58,188 bases of DNA from the NCBI GenBank assembly GCA_052034865.1, contig JBPOIC010000008.1, forward strand, positions 1-58,188. Direction: 5' to 3'. Position numbers and translations under genes: made by a program. The notes under the pieces were generated by a model that was not told where the DNA came from, ran no database searches, and saw nothing but the letters and a program-made list of their open reading frames with translations. Positions 45,768 to 52,917 of this stretch are shown here, one piece after another. Source of the DNA: JBPOIC01 sp052034865 (GTDB lineage Bacteria; UBA10199; JADFYH01). Within the stretch, counting starts at the first letter, position 1. The number at the start of each line of letters is the position of its first letter.

Positions 45768-46349
45768 TTACCCAAAAGTTTTCCCACCTAAAAGATCTTC
45801 GACGGCTTTTAAAAACTCCCGAAATACCTTCGTGGGCTCAGGATCTTTCGAAGGTTTCTTCACTGCCCCATCCCTTGGAAAGCTGTTACTCCCTTTGGTT
45901 GCAATTTTCTTCCCTCCATATTCGATCTCCACAATCCACTGGGTCCCATCGGCAACCTGCCAATTCTCATAATCAGAGCTCCAGTCAAAAAGATGAACCT
46001 GATCGATTTTTTTCCAAAATTCCTCCCACTGCTTTTCGGTTGGTGTGATTTTCTGAGTGCTCTCATTGGGCTGCTTCGTACGATCAAGGGCGTGGTACAC
46101 CAGCGCATTGTCTTTCCATTCGACCCCAAAGGTAGGTCCCAAAAAACCACCAATCCTCGCAGTAAATTTTTCAGGAAGGATAGATGAAGGCATAGGCGCC
46201 TCTGATTTTTTTTGTGCAAAAGCAGAAGGAGTGAAGAAAATAAAAAACAGGAGGAGTCCAGAAGCAGCCAGTGCCAGGCACGAATAGAATGGTTTTAAAA
46301 AAAAGGAAAATCGATCGTAAAAATTTAAAAAATCTGTGGATAAGTTCAT
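45768..46349 (-). CDS. Exported hypothetical protein
   Basis: 193 residues. A long N-terminal hydrophobic segment (~20-45) ends in PSAFAQ, a likely signal peptidase I site. The mature part has a WxxFWxxIDQVxLFDW stretch, then DGTQWIVEIEYGGKKIATKG followed by SNSFP, and ends with a helix (EFLKAVEDLL). The pattern of an xGTxWxxEIxxGGKxxxxxGSNxFP motif recalls small exported proteins of unknown function in other bacteria, but I cannot name the family. The ATG overlaps the stop of the upstream gene (46346-46349), and AAAGGAG precedes it, so the pair is translationally coupled. Confidence 0.7.
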   Translation of the reverse strand: MNLSTDFLNFYDRFSFFLKPFYSCLALAASGLLLFFIFFTPSAFAQKKSEAPMPSSILPEKFTARIGGFLGPTFGVEWKDNALVYHALDRTKQPNESTQKITPTEKQWEEFWKKIDQVHLFDWSSDYENWQVADGTQWIVEIEYGGKKIATKGSNSFPRDGAVKKPSKDPEPTKVFREFLKAVEDLLGGKTFG

Positions 46350-47059
46350 TTTTTCTCCTTTTCTTTTCCGCTCTCCATGCCTTCCAAATAGCGCGTAAAA
46401 TGATTCAAATCGAAAGCATCGACATTGATAAAATCATACGCCACAAAATTGCCATTCGGTAAGGGTTCCATCACCTCGACTTCGTATCTAAAATCATTCG
46501 TACGCGGATAGGTCGTAAAAATAAACTTCAGCTCTTTTTTATCTTTCTCCAACATTTTTTTAAGATCGGGCAATTCTTTGAGGCGAATCAGAACTTCCTC
46601 TTCTGTGTGAAAGCGTTGGACCTCATCCCGCTTCGCTTCTGGAAAATACGGCAGACTGGGAGCGCTCTCGGCTAGCTGAATTTGCTTGATCTGCGGGCGC
46701 GGGAGTTTATTGTTGCGATCTGAAAAATGCAGCCACCACTTTGCTTTCTCCTCGCTATCAAACAGTGAAGCGATCACCCATTTTCCTTTGGGAAGGCCGG
46801 AAAGTTTTGCGGATTCGATCAGCCCATCCGAAGGGGTATTTACCAAAAGTTGTTGGATAAACGCCTGCGTCGATAACGCTTTTGCCTGAGTAGGAAAAAC
46901 TCCTTTGATGACGGCAAATAGCGGAGCGTTCAAAGGTTGCGCGACCTCTCGCACAATCGGTACGGCCGTCTCTTCCTTTTTCTTTTTAGCTTCGGAGAGG
47001 CCAGGAAGAAGGAAAGCGAGAAGGAAAAGAGGAAGTAAAATGCGATAAAATGTTTTCAT
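46346..47059 (-). CDS. Exported hypothetical protein
   Basis: 237 residues with a clear signal peptide (MKTFYRILLPLFLLAFLLPG to about LSEA) followed by a Lys-rich stretch. The mature protein contains a SPOR-like opening (APLFAVIKGVFPTQAKALST) and then a segment (KWVIASLFDSEEKAKWWLHF) of similar alternating character. No family is recognised. AGGAG precedes the ATG. It overlaps the next gene by four bases, and both products are probably periplasmic partners. Confidence 0.7.
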   Translation of the reverse strand: MKTFYRILLPLFLLAFLLPGLSEAKKKKEETAVPIVREVAQPLNAPLFAVIKGVFPTQAKALSTQAFIQQLLVNTPSDGLIESAKLSGLPKGKWVIASLFDSEEKAKWWLHFSDRNNKLPRPQIKQIQLAESAPSLPYFPEAKRDEVQRFHTEEEVLIRLKELPDLKKMLEKDKKELKFIFTTYPRTNDFRYEVEVMEPLPNGNFVAYDFINVDAFDLNHFTRYLEGMESGKEKEKK

Positions 47060-47156
47060 AAAAATCTCCTATTAGGAAAGTGGATCAAAGACTGTGTATT
47101 TTAAATCGTGATGCAATTTGAATCGGTGACGATTGTATTTTTATTAAATGAAGGAT

Positions 47157-47185
47157 GGACAGGGTTCGACAGGCTCACCCTGTCC
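47157..47185. repeat. Inverted repeat with TTCGACAGGCTCA loop, copy 1
   Basis: GGACAGGG and CCCTGTCC flank a TTCGACAGGCTCA loop. The same 13 bases recur on the other strand at 49038-49062 with a different stem (ACATCCT/AGGATGT), a typical mobile intergenic palindrome. Confidence 0.7.
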
Positions 47186-47218
47186 CATCTGTTTCTTCTG
47201 ACTTCCAGATTTTTTTAC

Positions 47219-47238
47219 GGGCAACGCATGCGTTGCCC
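47219..47238. repeat. Perfect 20-base palindrome
   Basis: GGGCAACGCATGCGTTGCCC is identical to its own reverse complement. It lies in the 259-base gap upstream of the 47059 gene, next to the 47157 inverted repeat and a TTCTG-rich stretch. No gene is seen in this gap. Confidence 0.85.
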
Positions 47239-47318
47239 CTACAAGAAGATTGATTTTCATTTTTTTCTTTTAATTTCTGTATTCTGGATCCTGCCTTCTT
47301 CCCTTTCCACTTCTTCTC

Positions 47319-48959
47319 TCACACCCGTTCCTCCTCCAGCGCCTTCTCCAAATGAACGAGAGGAATTGCACCAAACCCTAAAAACCATTCGTGAAATTTC
47401 TGAAGCGAAAATTTTTCCCCCCATTTTCTTTCCGCCACCCCTCTCAACTCTTTGATCTTAAGCATTCCCAAAAGATACGACATCGGCACCGTCGGACTTT
47501 TAGTGTACCAGTTGATATCCGCCCGCGCCGACGCCTTTGCCATCTTCGCTTTATGGGAAAGAAAATCAGTAGCCTGCCCATCACTCATCCCCTGCGTGTG
47601 CATTCCCACATCCACAATCACCCGACATGCCCGCCACAGGCGATCTTTAAGTTGAAGAAGCCGTGCAGGCGGCGAATAAAATCCTTCTTCAAACATCATC
47701 TCTTCGCAATAAAGCGCCCAACCTTCGTAATAGCTGGAGCAATTAAAAATCTTGCGAATCGGACGCGTGAGATTTGCCTGATAGACAAATTGCAGATGAT
47801 GACCCGGATAACCCTCGTGCAAGGCGGTGATCGAAAGTGAGGCCGTTGAGTGCTCTTGCAGAAGTTTTTCTCGCATCGTTGGATTTTGCGATTCGACAGG
47901 AGTGACAAAGAAAGTGCCTGTACGCCCTTTGGCAAACAGGGGCGGATCGATATAGGCGGCAAATGGAATGGTGGAACGGGTAAAAACAGGCGTCTTAATT
48001 ACCTGCAGTTTTTCACCTTTCGGAATCGAAACCAGGTGGTGAGCCCTGATAAACTTTTGCGTTTGTAAAACAGCGGATCGATAGGAAGACAAAAGATTTT
48101 TCTGCGAGGGATGAGTCTTTTTGATCTGGAGGATGAGCTGTTTCCAGGAAGATTTCTTGTCGATTTTTTGTGCCTGTTCTTCAAGCTCTGTCAGTGTTTT
48201 TTCAAGAAGGGTTTGACCGGTTTTTAGAATCTGTTCCGGGCTTTGAGAAAACCCATGATAATTTTTAAGCAAAAATGAAAACTGCTTTGTACCTGCAGCA
48301 AAATCTCCATCGGCATTTTTTTTAAGTCTAATGAGATATTTCTGAAACTGATTTGCGGCATAAGTTGCCTGGCTAAATTTTTTTACAAGCTCGGCGCGAG
48401 CCTTGGGAAACTCTTTCACGAGCTCTTTTTGCGCGTCTTTAAAAAATTCAAACAAACCTTTCATTTCTTCCTGGGCAATCGAAAGCCAAAGCTGGGGTGG
48501 TTTTTTAAGCTGAAGATGCGCCTGAGCAAAAAGCGCGGGCGTAGACTCCAGCCGTCCGAGAATGCCGCGCAACTTTTCAGATTTCGCAAACGGCCGCATC
48601 ATCAGATACCACAGCCCATAGATGACTTCTCCCACATACACACTCGGATCGCGCTCGTGCGTGCGCACAGAAAGCAACTCCTGTCTTTCAAGCAAGATCT
48701 TGGATTCCATCAAGGCTAGATCGATATGATCGTCTGGCGATAGGCAGAAATGATTTTGGATTTTTAAATTAGCAGATTTTTTTAGCAATAAAAGATCGCT
48801 GTTTATTTTCTTGAGCTGAGCCAGATAGCTGCGGATGGATTGAGGAGAAAAATCCGCCAGCTGCGTGTTGAATTCGGTAAAGCCCAGTGAAGTGGAAGTG
48901 GTTGGATGGAACTCACAATATGCGCGAATGAATTGATGTTGAAGGGATAGGATTGTCAT
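47319..48959 (-). CDS. DUF885 family metallopeptidase-like protein
   Basis: 546 residues, typical DUF885 length. The zinc-binding-like HEGYPGHHLQ motif (HExxxGHH type) is near residue 385. It is followed about 30 residues later by YYEGWALYCEEMMFEEGF with the third ligand glutamate, and by a conserved tail containing MSYLLGMLKI. The N-terminal half is helical. No signal peptide is visible, so it should be cytoplasmic. DUF885 proteins are gluzincin-like peptidases, and their physiological substrates are mostly unknown. Confidence 0.87.
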   Translation of the reverse strand: MTILSLQHQFIRAYCEFHPTTSTSLGFTEFNTQLADFSPQSIRSYLAQLKKINSDLLLLKKSANLKIQNHFCLSPDDHIDLALMESKILLERQELLSVRTHERDPSVYVGEVIYGLWYLMMRPFAKSEKLRGILGRLESTPALFAQAHLQLKKPPQLWLSIAQEEMKGLFEFFKDAQKELVKEFPKARAELVKKFSQATYAANQFQKYLIRLKKNADGDFAAGTKQFSFLLKNYHGFSQSPEQILKTGQTLLEKTLTELEEQAQKIDKKSSWKQLILQIKKTHPSQKNLLSSYRSAVLQTQKFIRAHHLVSIPKGEKLQVIKTPVFTRSTIPFAAYIDPPLFAKGRTGTFFVTPVESQNPTMREKLLQEHSTASLSITALHEGYPGHHLQFVYQANLTRPIRKIFNCSSYYEGWALYCEEMMFEEGFYSPPARLLQLKDRLWRACRVIVDVGMHTQGMSDGQATDFLSHKAKMAKASARADINWYTKSPTVPMSYLLGMLKIKELRGVAERKWGEKFSLQKFHEWFLGFGAIPLVHLEKALEEERV

Positions 48960-49037
48960 AAGTTTAGGAGTTGAAAGGATAAATCCAGAAATCAGAATTC
49001 AGGAGAGAGAATGCAGAAGACAGAAGAAACAGAGGGG

Positions 49038-49062
49038 ACATCCTGAGCCTGTCGAAGGATGT
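49038..49062. repeat. Inverted repeat with TTCGACAGGCTCA core, copy 2
   Basis: ACATCCT (49038-49044) pairs with AGGATGT (49056-49062). On the minus strand the core reads TTCGACAGGCTCA, identical to the loop at 47157-47185. Confidence 0.7.
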
Positions 49063-49110
49063 AAAGTGGAAGAGGCATATCATTCATTTTTCACCCTCAC
49101 TCGCCAGAAA

Positions 49111-49145
49111 CACCCCGCCCTAACGGGCACTCCTCCATGGAGAGG
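49111..49145. repeat. Dispersed double-hairpin repeat, copy 3
   Basis: CACCCCGCCCTAACGGGCAC followed by TCCTCCATGGAGAGGA. The two hairpins are GCCC-TAAC-GGGC and CTCCATGGAG. It matches the reverse complement of 28601-28637 in layout and the 1364-1391 copy in sequence. Confidence 0.7.
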
Positions 49146-49272
49146 AATAAAAACTATCAAAATACAGAATCCAGGAGACAGAAGCAAAACCCTGAATCCG
49201 TTTTTCTTGTAGGGTTGCGATAAACCCTACGTCTGGGTTGTGGCAAACGTGCCCGCACGGCATTTATGCCCC

Positions 49273-49752
49273 CTACCCAAAACTAATTTCCAAAATCTCA
49301 TACTCACGCGTTCCACGCGGAGTGACGACACTCACCACATCCTTCTTTTCTTTTCCGATCAGGTGCTTGGCAATCATTGAATGAACACTGATTTTTCCTT
49401 CTTTCACATTCGATTCGTCCTCACCTACGATTTGGTAAACCGTTTCATCGCCCGTGTTGAGATCGAGCAAACGAACCGTTGCACCAAAGACGACCTTGGA
49501 ATGACTCAAAGTGGAAGGATCAATGACCTGAGCGCGGGCAATCCGGTCTTCCAGCTCTACCATGCGCGAATGGATTTGCCCTTGCCGTTCTTTGGCGGCG
49601 TCATATTCGGCATTCTCCGAAAGATCGCCATGCGAGCGGGCTTCTTCGATCGCCTGCACAATTTTAGGTCGCTCGACGGATTTTAAATATTTCAGTTCGT
49701 CTTTAAGTTTTTGAAGTCCTTGAGGTGTAATGGGAATGGAATCGTTTTTCAT
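49273..49752 (-). CDS. greA: Transcription elongation factor GreA
   Basis: 159 residues, family length. The N-terminal coiled coil begins near ITPQGLQKLKDELKYLKSVE and carries the tip acidic pair in HGDLSENAEYDAAKERQ (Asp and Glu in GDLSENAEY). The C-terminal FKBP-like domain has VVFGATVRLLDLNTGDETVY, ISVHSMIAKHLIGKEKKDVV and TPRGTREYEIL. GreA rescues backtracked RNA polymerase by stimulating transcript cleavage. It follows the exonuclease gene by 25 bases on the same strand. Confidence 0.96.
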   Translation of the reverse strand: MKNDSIPITPQGLQKLKDELKYLKSVERPKIVQAIEEARSHGDLSENAEYDAAKERQGQIHSRMVELEDRIARAQVIDPSTLSHSKVVFGATVRLLDLNTGDETVYQIVGEDESNVKEGKISVHSMIAKHLIGKEKKDVVSVVTPRGTREYEILEISFG

Positions 49753-49777
49753 AGGGTATCCTTTTGAGAAGGAAATA

Positions 49778-50374
49778 TTAGAGGAGTTTATATTGGGCGG
49801 GAGCCTGAGAAAGCTGGGTTTGAGAGATTTTATCCATCCAGTTCACCTCGACGCGAATTTTTTTTGATCCTTCGCGTGAGAGGTAAAATATCTCTCCATT
49901 CTTAAGACCATGATCGAAAACCTCTTTGGTGATCTTCACATCGTTACGACAATAAGATTTCAATTTCTCCCAGTTCCGCTCTCGATAGTAGCGAATGGCA
50001 TCAAGACCCGATCCTGTCTTCGACGCTCCCAGAGTCGCTTGCGCGACTGAATCAAGACTGACACGGTGGCCTAAACGCTCGGTAAGATCTTCCAGAATGT
50101 CGAACATCGGAAGCGATTCGACAGGGTGTGAAAAATAAGGTTGGAGGGCCGGCATATCGAAGCGACGGATGTTGAATCCAATAAGGAGTTTGGCATCGAG
50201 AAAGAAATTTTCCATTCGGCTCAATTCATTCTCTAAAAAATCGCTATAGGTATTGTTTTGATAGGTATACAGACAACATACCGAAACGCCTAAATCGCGT
50301 GGACTTCGACTTCCAACCTCTTCAAAAGTCTTTTTTGTTTCCAGATCAAAAACCAAAAAACCATCGTGATTCAT
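49778..50374 (-). CDS. DEDD-type 3'-5' exonuclease (YprB/RNase H-like)
   Basis: 198 residues from the ATG at 50374, which has GGAGAGGG four bases upstream; the open frame continues ten residues further without a ribosome binding site. The exonuclease motifs are visible: FDLET (residues 8-12; Asp and Glu), IGFNIRRFDMPAL near 85-97 and YCRNDVKIT near 143-151 with the last Asp. It resembles YprB-type ribonuclease H-like nucleases. The substrate (DNA or RNA) cannot be told. It lies between a HAD gene and greA on one strand. Confidence 0.75.
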   Translation of the reverse strand: MNHDGFLVFDLETKKTFEEVGSRSPRDLGVSVCCLYTYQNNTYSDFLENELSRMENFFLDAKLLIGFNIRRFDMPALQPYFSHPVESLPMFDILEDLTERLGHRVSLDSVAQATLGASKTGSGLDAIRYYRERNWEKLKSYCRNDVKITKEVFDHGLKNGEIFYLSREGSKKIRVEVNWMDKISQTQLSQAPAQYKLL

Positions 50375-50433
50375 GAAACCCTCTCCAAAAATTTTGGGAT
50401 ACAAGAAACGAAACCTGGACCTTCGTCGATGCT

Positions 50434-51105
50434 CTAAGACAATGCTTCAATCTCAATTTCAGAAAACTTATCAAACACCCAATCGCCTTTTTTAAGCTCT
50501 TCCCGGGTGTAGGAGGTTGTCAGACCAATGCATTTCATTCCCGCTCCATGAGCAGCTTCAATCCCCCACATCGAATCCTCGATTACCAAACACTCGTGAG
50601 GCATCAGAGGCTGATCTTTGCCTAAATCAAGATTCAGGATAGCGAGGGCTTTCAAATAACCTTCTGGATGAGGTTTGCCCTGAGTCACATTCTCAGCAGC
50701 TATAATAACTCGAAAGCAGCTCGTTATTCCTCCGCGATCCAGCCATTCAACGATCTCTTGCTTTAACGCGCCCGAGACAATTCCCAAAACATACTTTTGT
50801 GCGCTCTGTTTTACAAACTGAACCGCATTTTCCACAAACAGGCTTTTACGCTGAGCTTCGGCATCGTACAGTGATGATTTTTCCAAGATGAGTTCGTCGA
50901 TAAGTTTGGAATCGGGATTTAAATTCGCATCACTTAAAATGGCAGCAAAGCAGTCACGATCATCATAACCCAAATATTTTTCGTAGTAGTCTGCTGAACT
51001 TAAAGGAATATTTCTTTTCTTTAAGGTTTGCTGAAAAAGGGCAAAGTGCAGGGGCTCATCATCGACCAGCACCCCATTGAAATCAAAAATAACAGCACGA
51101 AACAT
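50434..51105 (-). CDS. HAD-superfamily hydrolase (beta-phosphoglucomutase-like)
   Basis: 223 residues. The first HAD motif is FDFNGVLVDDEPLH (nucleophile Asp8), so the usual second Asp of DxD is Asn10. The helical cap follows (~18-85). Motif II Ser is in LGIVSGALKQE, the motif III Lys in AENVTQGKPHPEGYLKA, and the acidic IEDSMWGIEAAHGAGMKCIG closes the fold. Relatives act on small sugar phosphates or similar. The DxN exchange would be expected to weaken phosphatase activity, though HAD proteins with this variant exist. AAGGA precedes the ATG. Confidence 0.85.
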   Translation of the reverse strand: MFRAVIFDFNGVLVDDEPLHFALFQQTLKKRNIPLSSADYYEKYLGYDDRDCFAAILSDANLNPDSKLIDELILEKSSLYDAEAQRKSLFVENAVQFVKQSAQKYVLGIVSGALKQEIVEWLDRGGITSCFRVIIAAENVTQGKPHPEGYLKALAILNLDLGKDQPLMPHECLVIEDSMWGIEAAHGAGMKCIGLTTSYTREELKKGDWVFDKFSEIEIEALS

Positions 51106-51348
51106 AGCAAGATCCTTGGCTCATCAAGATTATGGAATATGAAGCTTTCCTTATTTATAGATGCGGAGAGAATCCGCTTTGGATAACTAAACCAGGCTTT
51201 AAGGGTTAAGGACTATTGCCAAATCACCTGTTGAAATGATCTCAACACACTATGGAGTCTACCTGCACTCAGAACACATGCAGAATTTGGAAATGATAAT
51301 TGATGAAAAAAGAGGACTGGAGTCTTTTGTTTTCCTCTCTCTACTTTA

Positions 51349-52011
51349 TTATTCCTGAGGAGCTGCGTAGCTAAATTGCAGCCGGGTTCCCCCAACTTCG
51401 ATCAAATCTCCTTCTTTTAAGGTTCGCGATTCGACTTCCTGTCCATTCACGAAGGTTCCGTTACGCGAAACTAAATCGAGCACCCCTGCCCCTGTTTCAT
51501 CGTGAAAAATCATCGCATGCAGGCGAGAGATGGCAGGGTCGTTCAAAACCAGATCCGCCAATCTCTTGAAAGAACCCAACCCGGCACTTCCTGGTGAAGC
51601 GGGAACAGGTTTTCCCATTTTTTTTCCCAGATAATTCATCACTACTTTCTTTGTAAAATCATCTAGAGGGACGGTAGTCTCGGTATTAAAAACCTGGGTT
51701 TTATTGAGGTCTTCAATACTTCTGCCGATGGCCTTGCAACTTCCCAAAGGAAGCCTCACGACCTCTCCGGCAATCGATCCACTCAAAATTCTAAAATAAG
51801 CCGCAGGGGCTTTGGCAGTCTTTGTCACAATTTGACCTCCTTCTCGAATTTCCAGGGCCTCATCTTCCAGAAGAATGGGAATACCGTTTCGAAGAGGATA
51901 GGCCAGATGGCAAACAGGGCAAACCAAGACCTCTTTCTGGGGAGATTCCCCAAAATTCCCCTTACACTTGGGACACACCAGGATTTCTTTAAGTTGAGAA
52001 AGGGTGGGCAT
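51349..52011 (-). CDS. Trm112-like zinc ribbon fused to an FHA domain
   Basis: 220 residues. The N-terminus (residues 7-55) has two CxxC knuckles (C13, C16, C31, C34) in the pattern ILVCPKC...LVCPVCHLAYPLRNGIPILL, which is the Trm112 zinc-ribbon signature. The C-terminal ~120 residues are a forkhead-associated domain: AIGRS near 86, SRLHAMIFHD near 165 and LVSRNGTFVNGQEV near 182. FHA domains bind phosphothreonine. The fusion suggests a signalling role instead of the usual tRNA/rRNA methyltransferase partnership of Trm112. No signal peptide. The ribosome binding site is weak. Confidence 0.8.
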   Translation of the reverse strand: MPTLSQLKEILVCPKCKGNFGESPQKEVLVCPVCHLAYPLRNGIPILLEDEALEIREGGQIVTKTAKAPAAYFRILSGSIAGEVVRLPLGSCKAIGRSIEDLNKTQVFNTETTVPLDDFTKKVVMNYLGKKMGKPVPASPGSAGLGSFKRLADLVLNDPAISRLHAMIFHDETGAGVLDLVSRNGTFVNGQEVESRTLKEGDLIEVGGTRLQFSYAAPQE

Positions 52012-52162
52012 GGATTTTAGCTCTATCTTCCTACTTCCACTCCCGCATGATGTTCAATCTTGCTTAAATCATATGGCCAACTCTCAAGGACTTCAGAAAG
52101 GGATTGAATGTCAGGCAAGAAGGGTCTGTGATCAAGCTGTTGAATTTCAATTTAACTAAAGA

Positions 52163-52190
52163 GGGGCGTCTGCCTTTAGGCGAACGCCCC
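52163..52190 (-). terminator. Hairpin terminator after skp
   Basis: GGGGCGT (52163-52169) pairs with ACGCCCC (52184-52190), with an inner CC/GG extension. On the minus strand it is followed by TCTTTAGTTAAATT, only a weak T tract. Its arms resemble those of the 1473-1509 terminator. Confidence 0.55.
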
Positions 52191-52234
52191 TGCCAAATAC
52201 AATATGATCTCTCTTAAATTTGAGAGCAAATTCA

Positions 52235-52756
52235 TTACTTTTTAGGACGGGAATTAAAGGTGGAAATCACCTGAGAAGTCAAATCGGTCGCTGAGGAGGA
52301 GTACAAAAGAACATCCTGTCCTTTTTCGAAAATCAGAGTGAATTTGTCCCGCTGACCAATTTCCTGAACGATCTGACGCAGGTTGGTGATGATTTTGCCT
52401 GTGGCTTCGGCTTCTTTCTGTTGAAGCTCACCACGCGAATCAGCAAGTTTTTTCTGAAGTTCAACGAATTTGTTGCGATACTCTTCTTCTTTCTGAGCCA
52501 TCGCTTCTTTGCTTAAGGTGAGTTTCTGTTTTTCGAGATTGTCCTTCATGGTTTTCAATTCATTCTGAAGGGCATCAAGGGATTTTTGTTTCTGATCAAA
52601 TTCTGTTTTGAGGCGGGCTTTAGCGGTTTTTCCTTCTTCAACATCGTTTAAAGCCTTTTGAAAATCGACGATTCCAATTTTAAGTTCCTGGGCGACCAGC
52701 TTTTGGGTGCCTAAGAGTGCGACAAAAAAACTGAGAATTAAAACAAGCTTTTTCAT
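52235..52756 (-). CDS. skp: OmpH/Skp family periplasmic chaperone
   Basis: 173 residues from the ATG at 52756 (MKKLVLILSFFVALLGTQKL signal peptide, then VAQ cleavage). GGAGG precedes it; an upstream in-frame ATG at 52771 lacks a ribosome binding site. The mature protein begins KIGIVDFQKALNDVEEGKTA, the standard OmpH opening. It continues as a long amphipathic coiled coil (DQKQKSLDALQNELKTMKDN, and so on) and ends in a short strand tail. Skp trimers hold unfolded outer-membrane proteins for BamA. The gene follows bamA, a typical pairing. Confidence 0.93.
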   Translation of the reverse strand: MKKLVLILSFFVALLGTQKLVAQELKIGIVDFQKALNDVEEGKTAKARLKTEFDQKQKSLDALQNELKTMKDNLEKQKLTLSKEAMAQKEEEYRNKFVELQKKLADSRGELQQKEAEATGKIITNLRQIVQEIGQRDKFTLIFEKGQDVLLYSSSATDLTSQVISTFNSRPKK

Positions 52757-52917
52757 TGTGAAAGCCTCCATGATTGTTAGGTTTTGAATTCGCTACGCTA
52801 TAAACTGAACGCCATGATTAGACAAGGGTTTCCTTGCCTGGAACTTTCGTATCCCATGCCTAGTGCAATCAAGCCTGAAATCAAGCGAAAACACAGGACC
52901 CATTTAAAAGTACACAG

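Larger units (their letters stand above)
48960..49272. other. 313-base gap filled with dispersed repeats
   Basis: No gene is seen. It holds two TTCTG-type runs on the minus strand (48982-49032, 49159-49184) and the ACATCCT/AGGATGT inverted repeat with TCGACAGGCTC loop (49038-49062). It also holds a copy of the CACCCCGCCCTAACGGGCAC repeat (49111-49145) and a GTAGGGTTGCGATAAACCCTAC inverted repeat near 49208. Confidence 0.7.

Noticed and set aside
45506..45787. Minus-strand frame of 93 codons after the plus-strand block
   Set aside because: It runs through the terminator hairpin and overlaps two real genes; composition is not protein-like.
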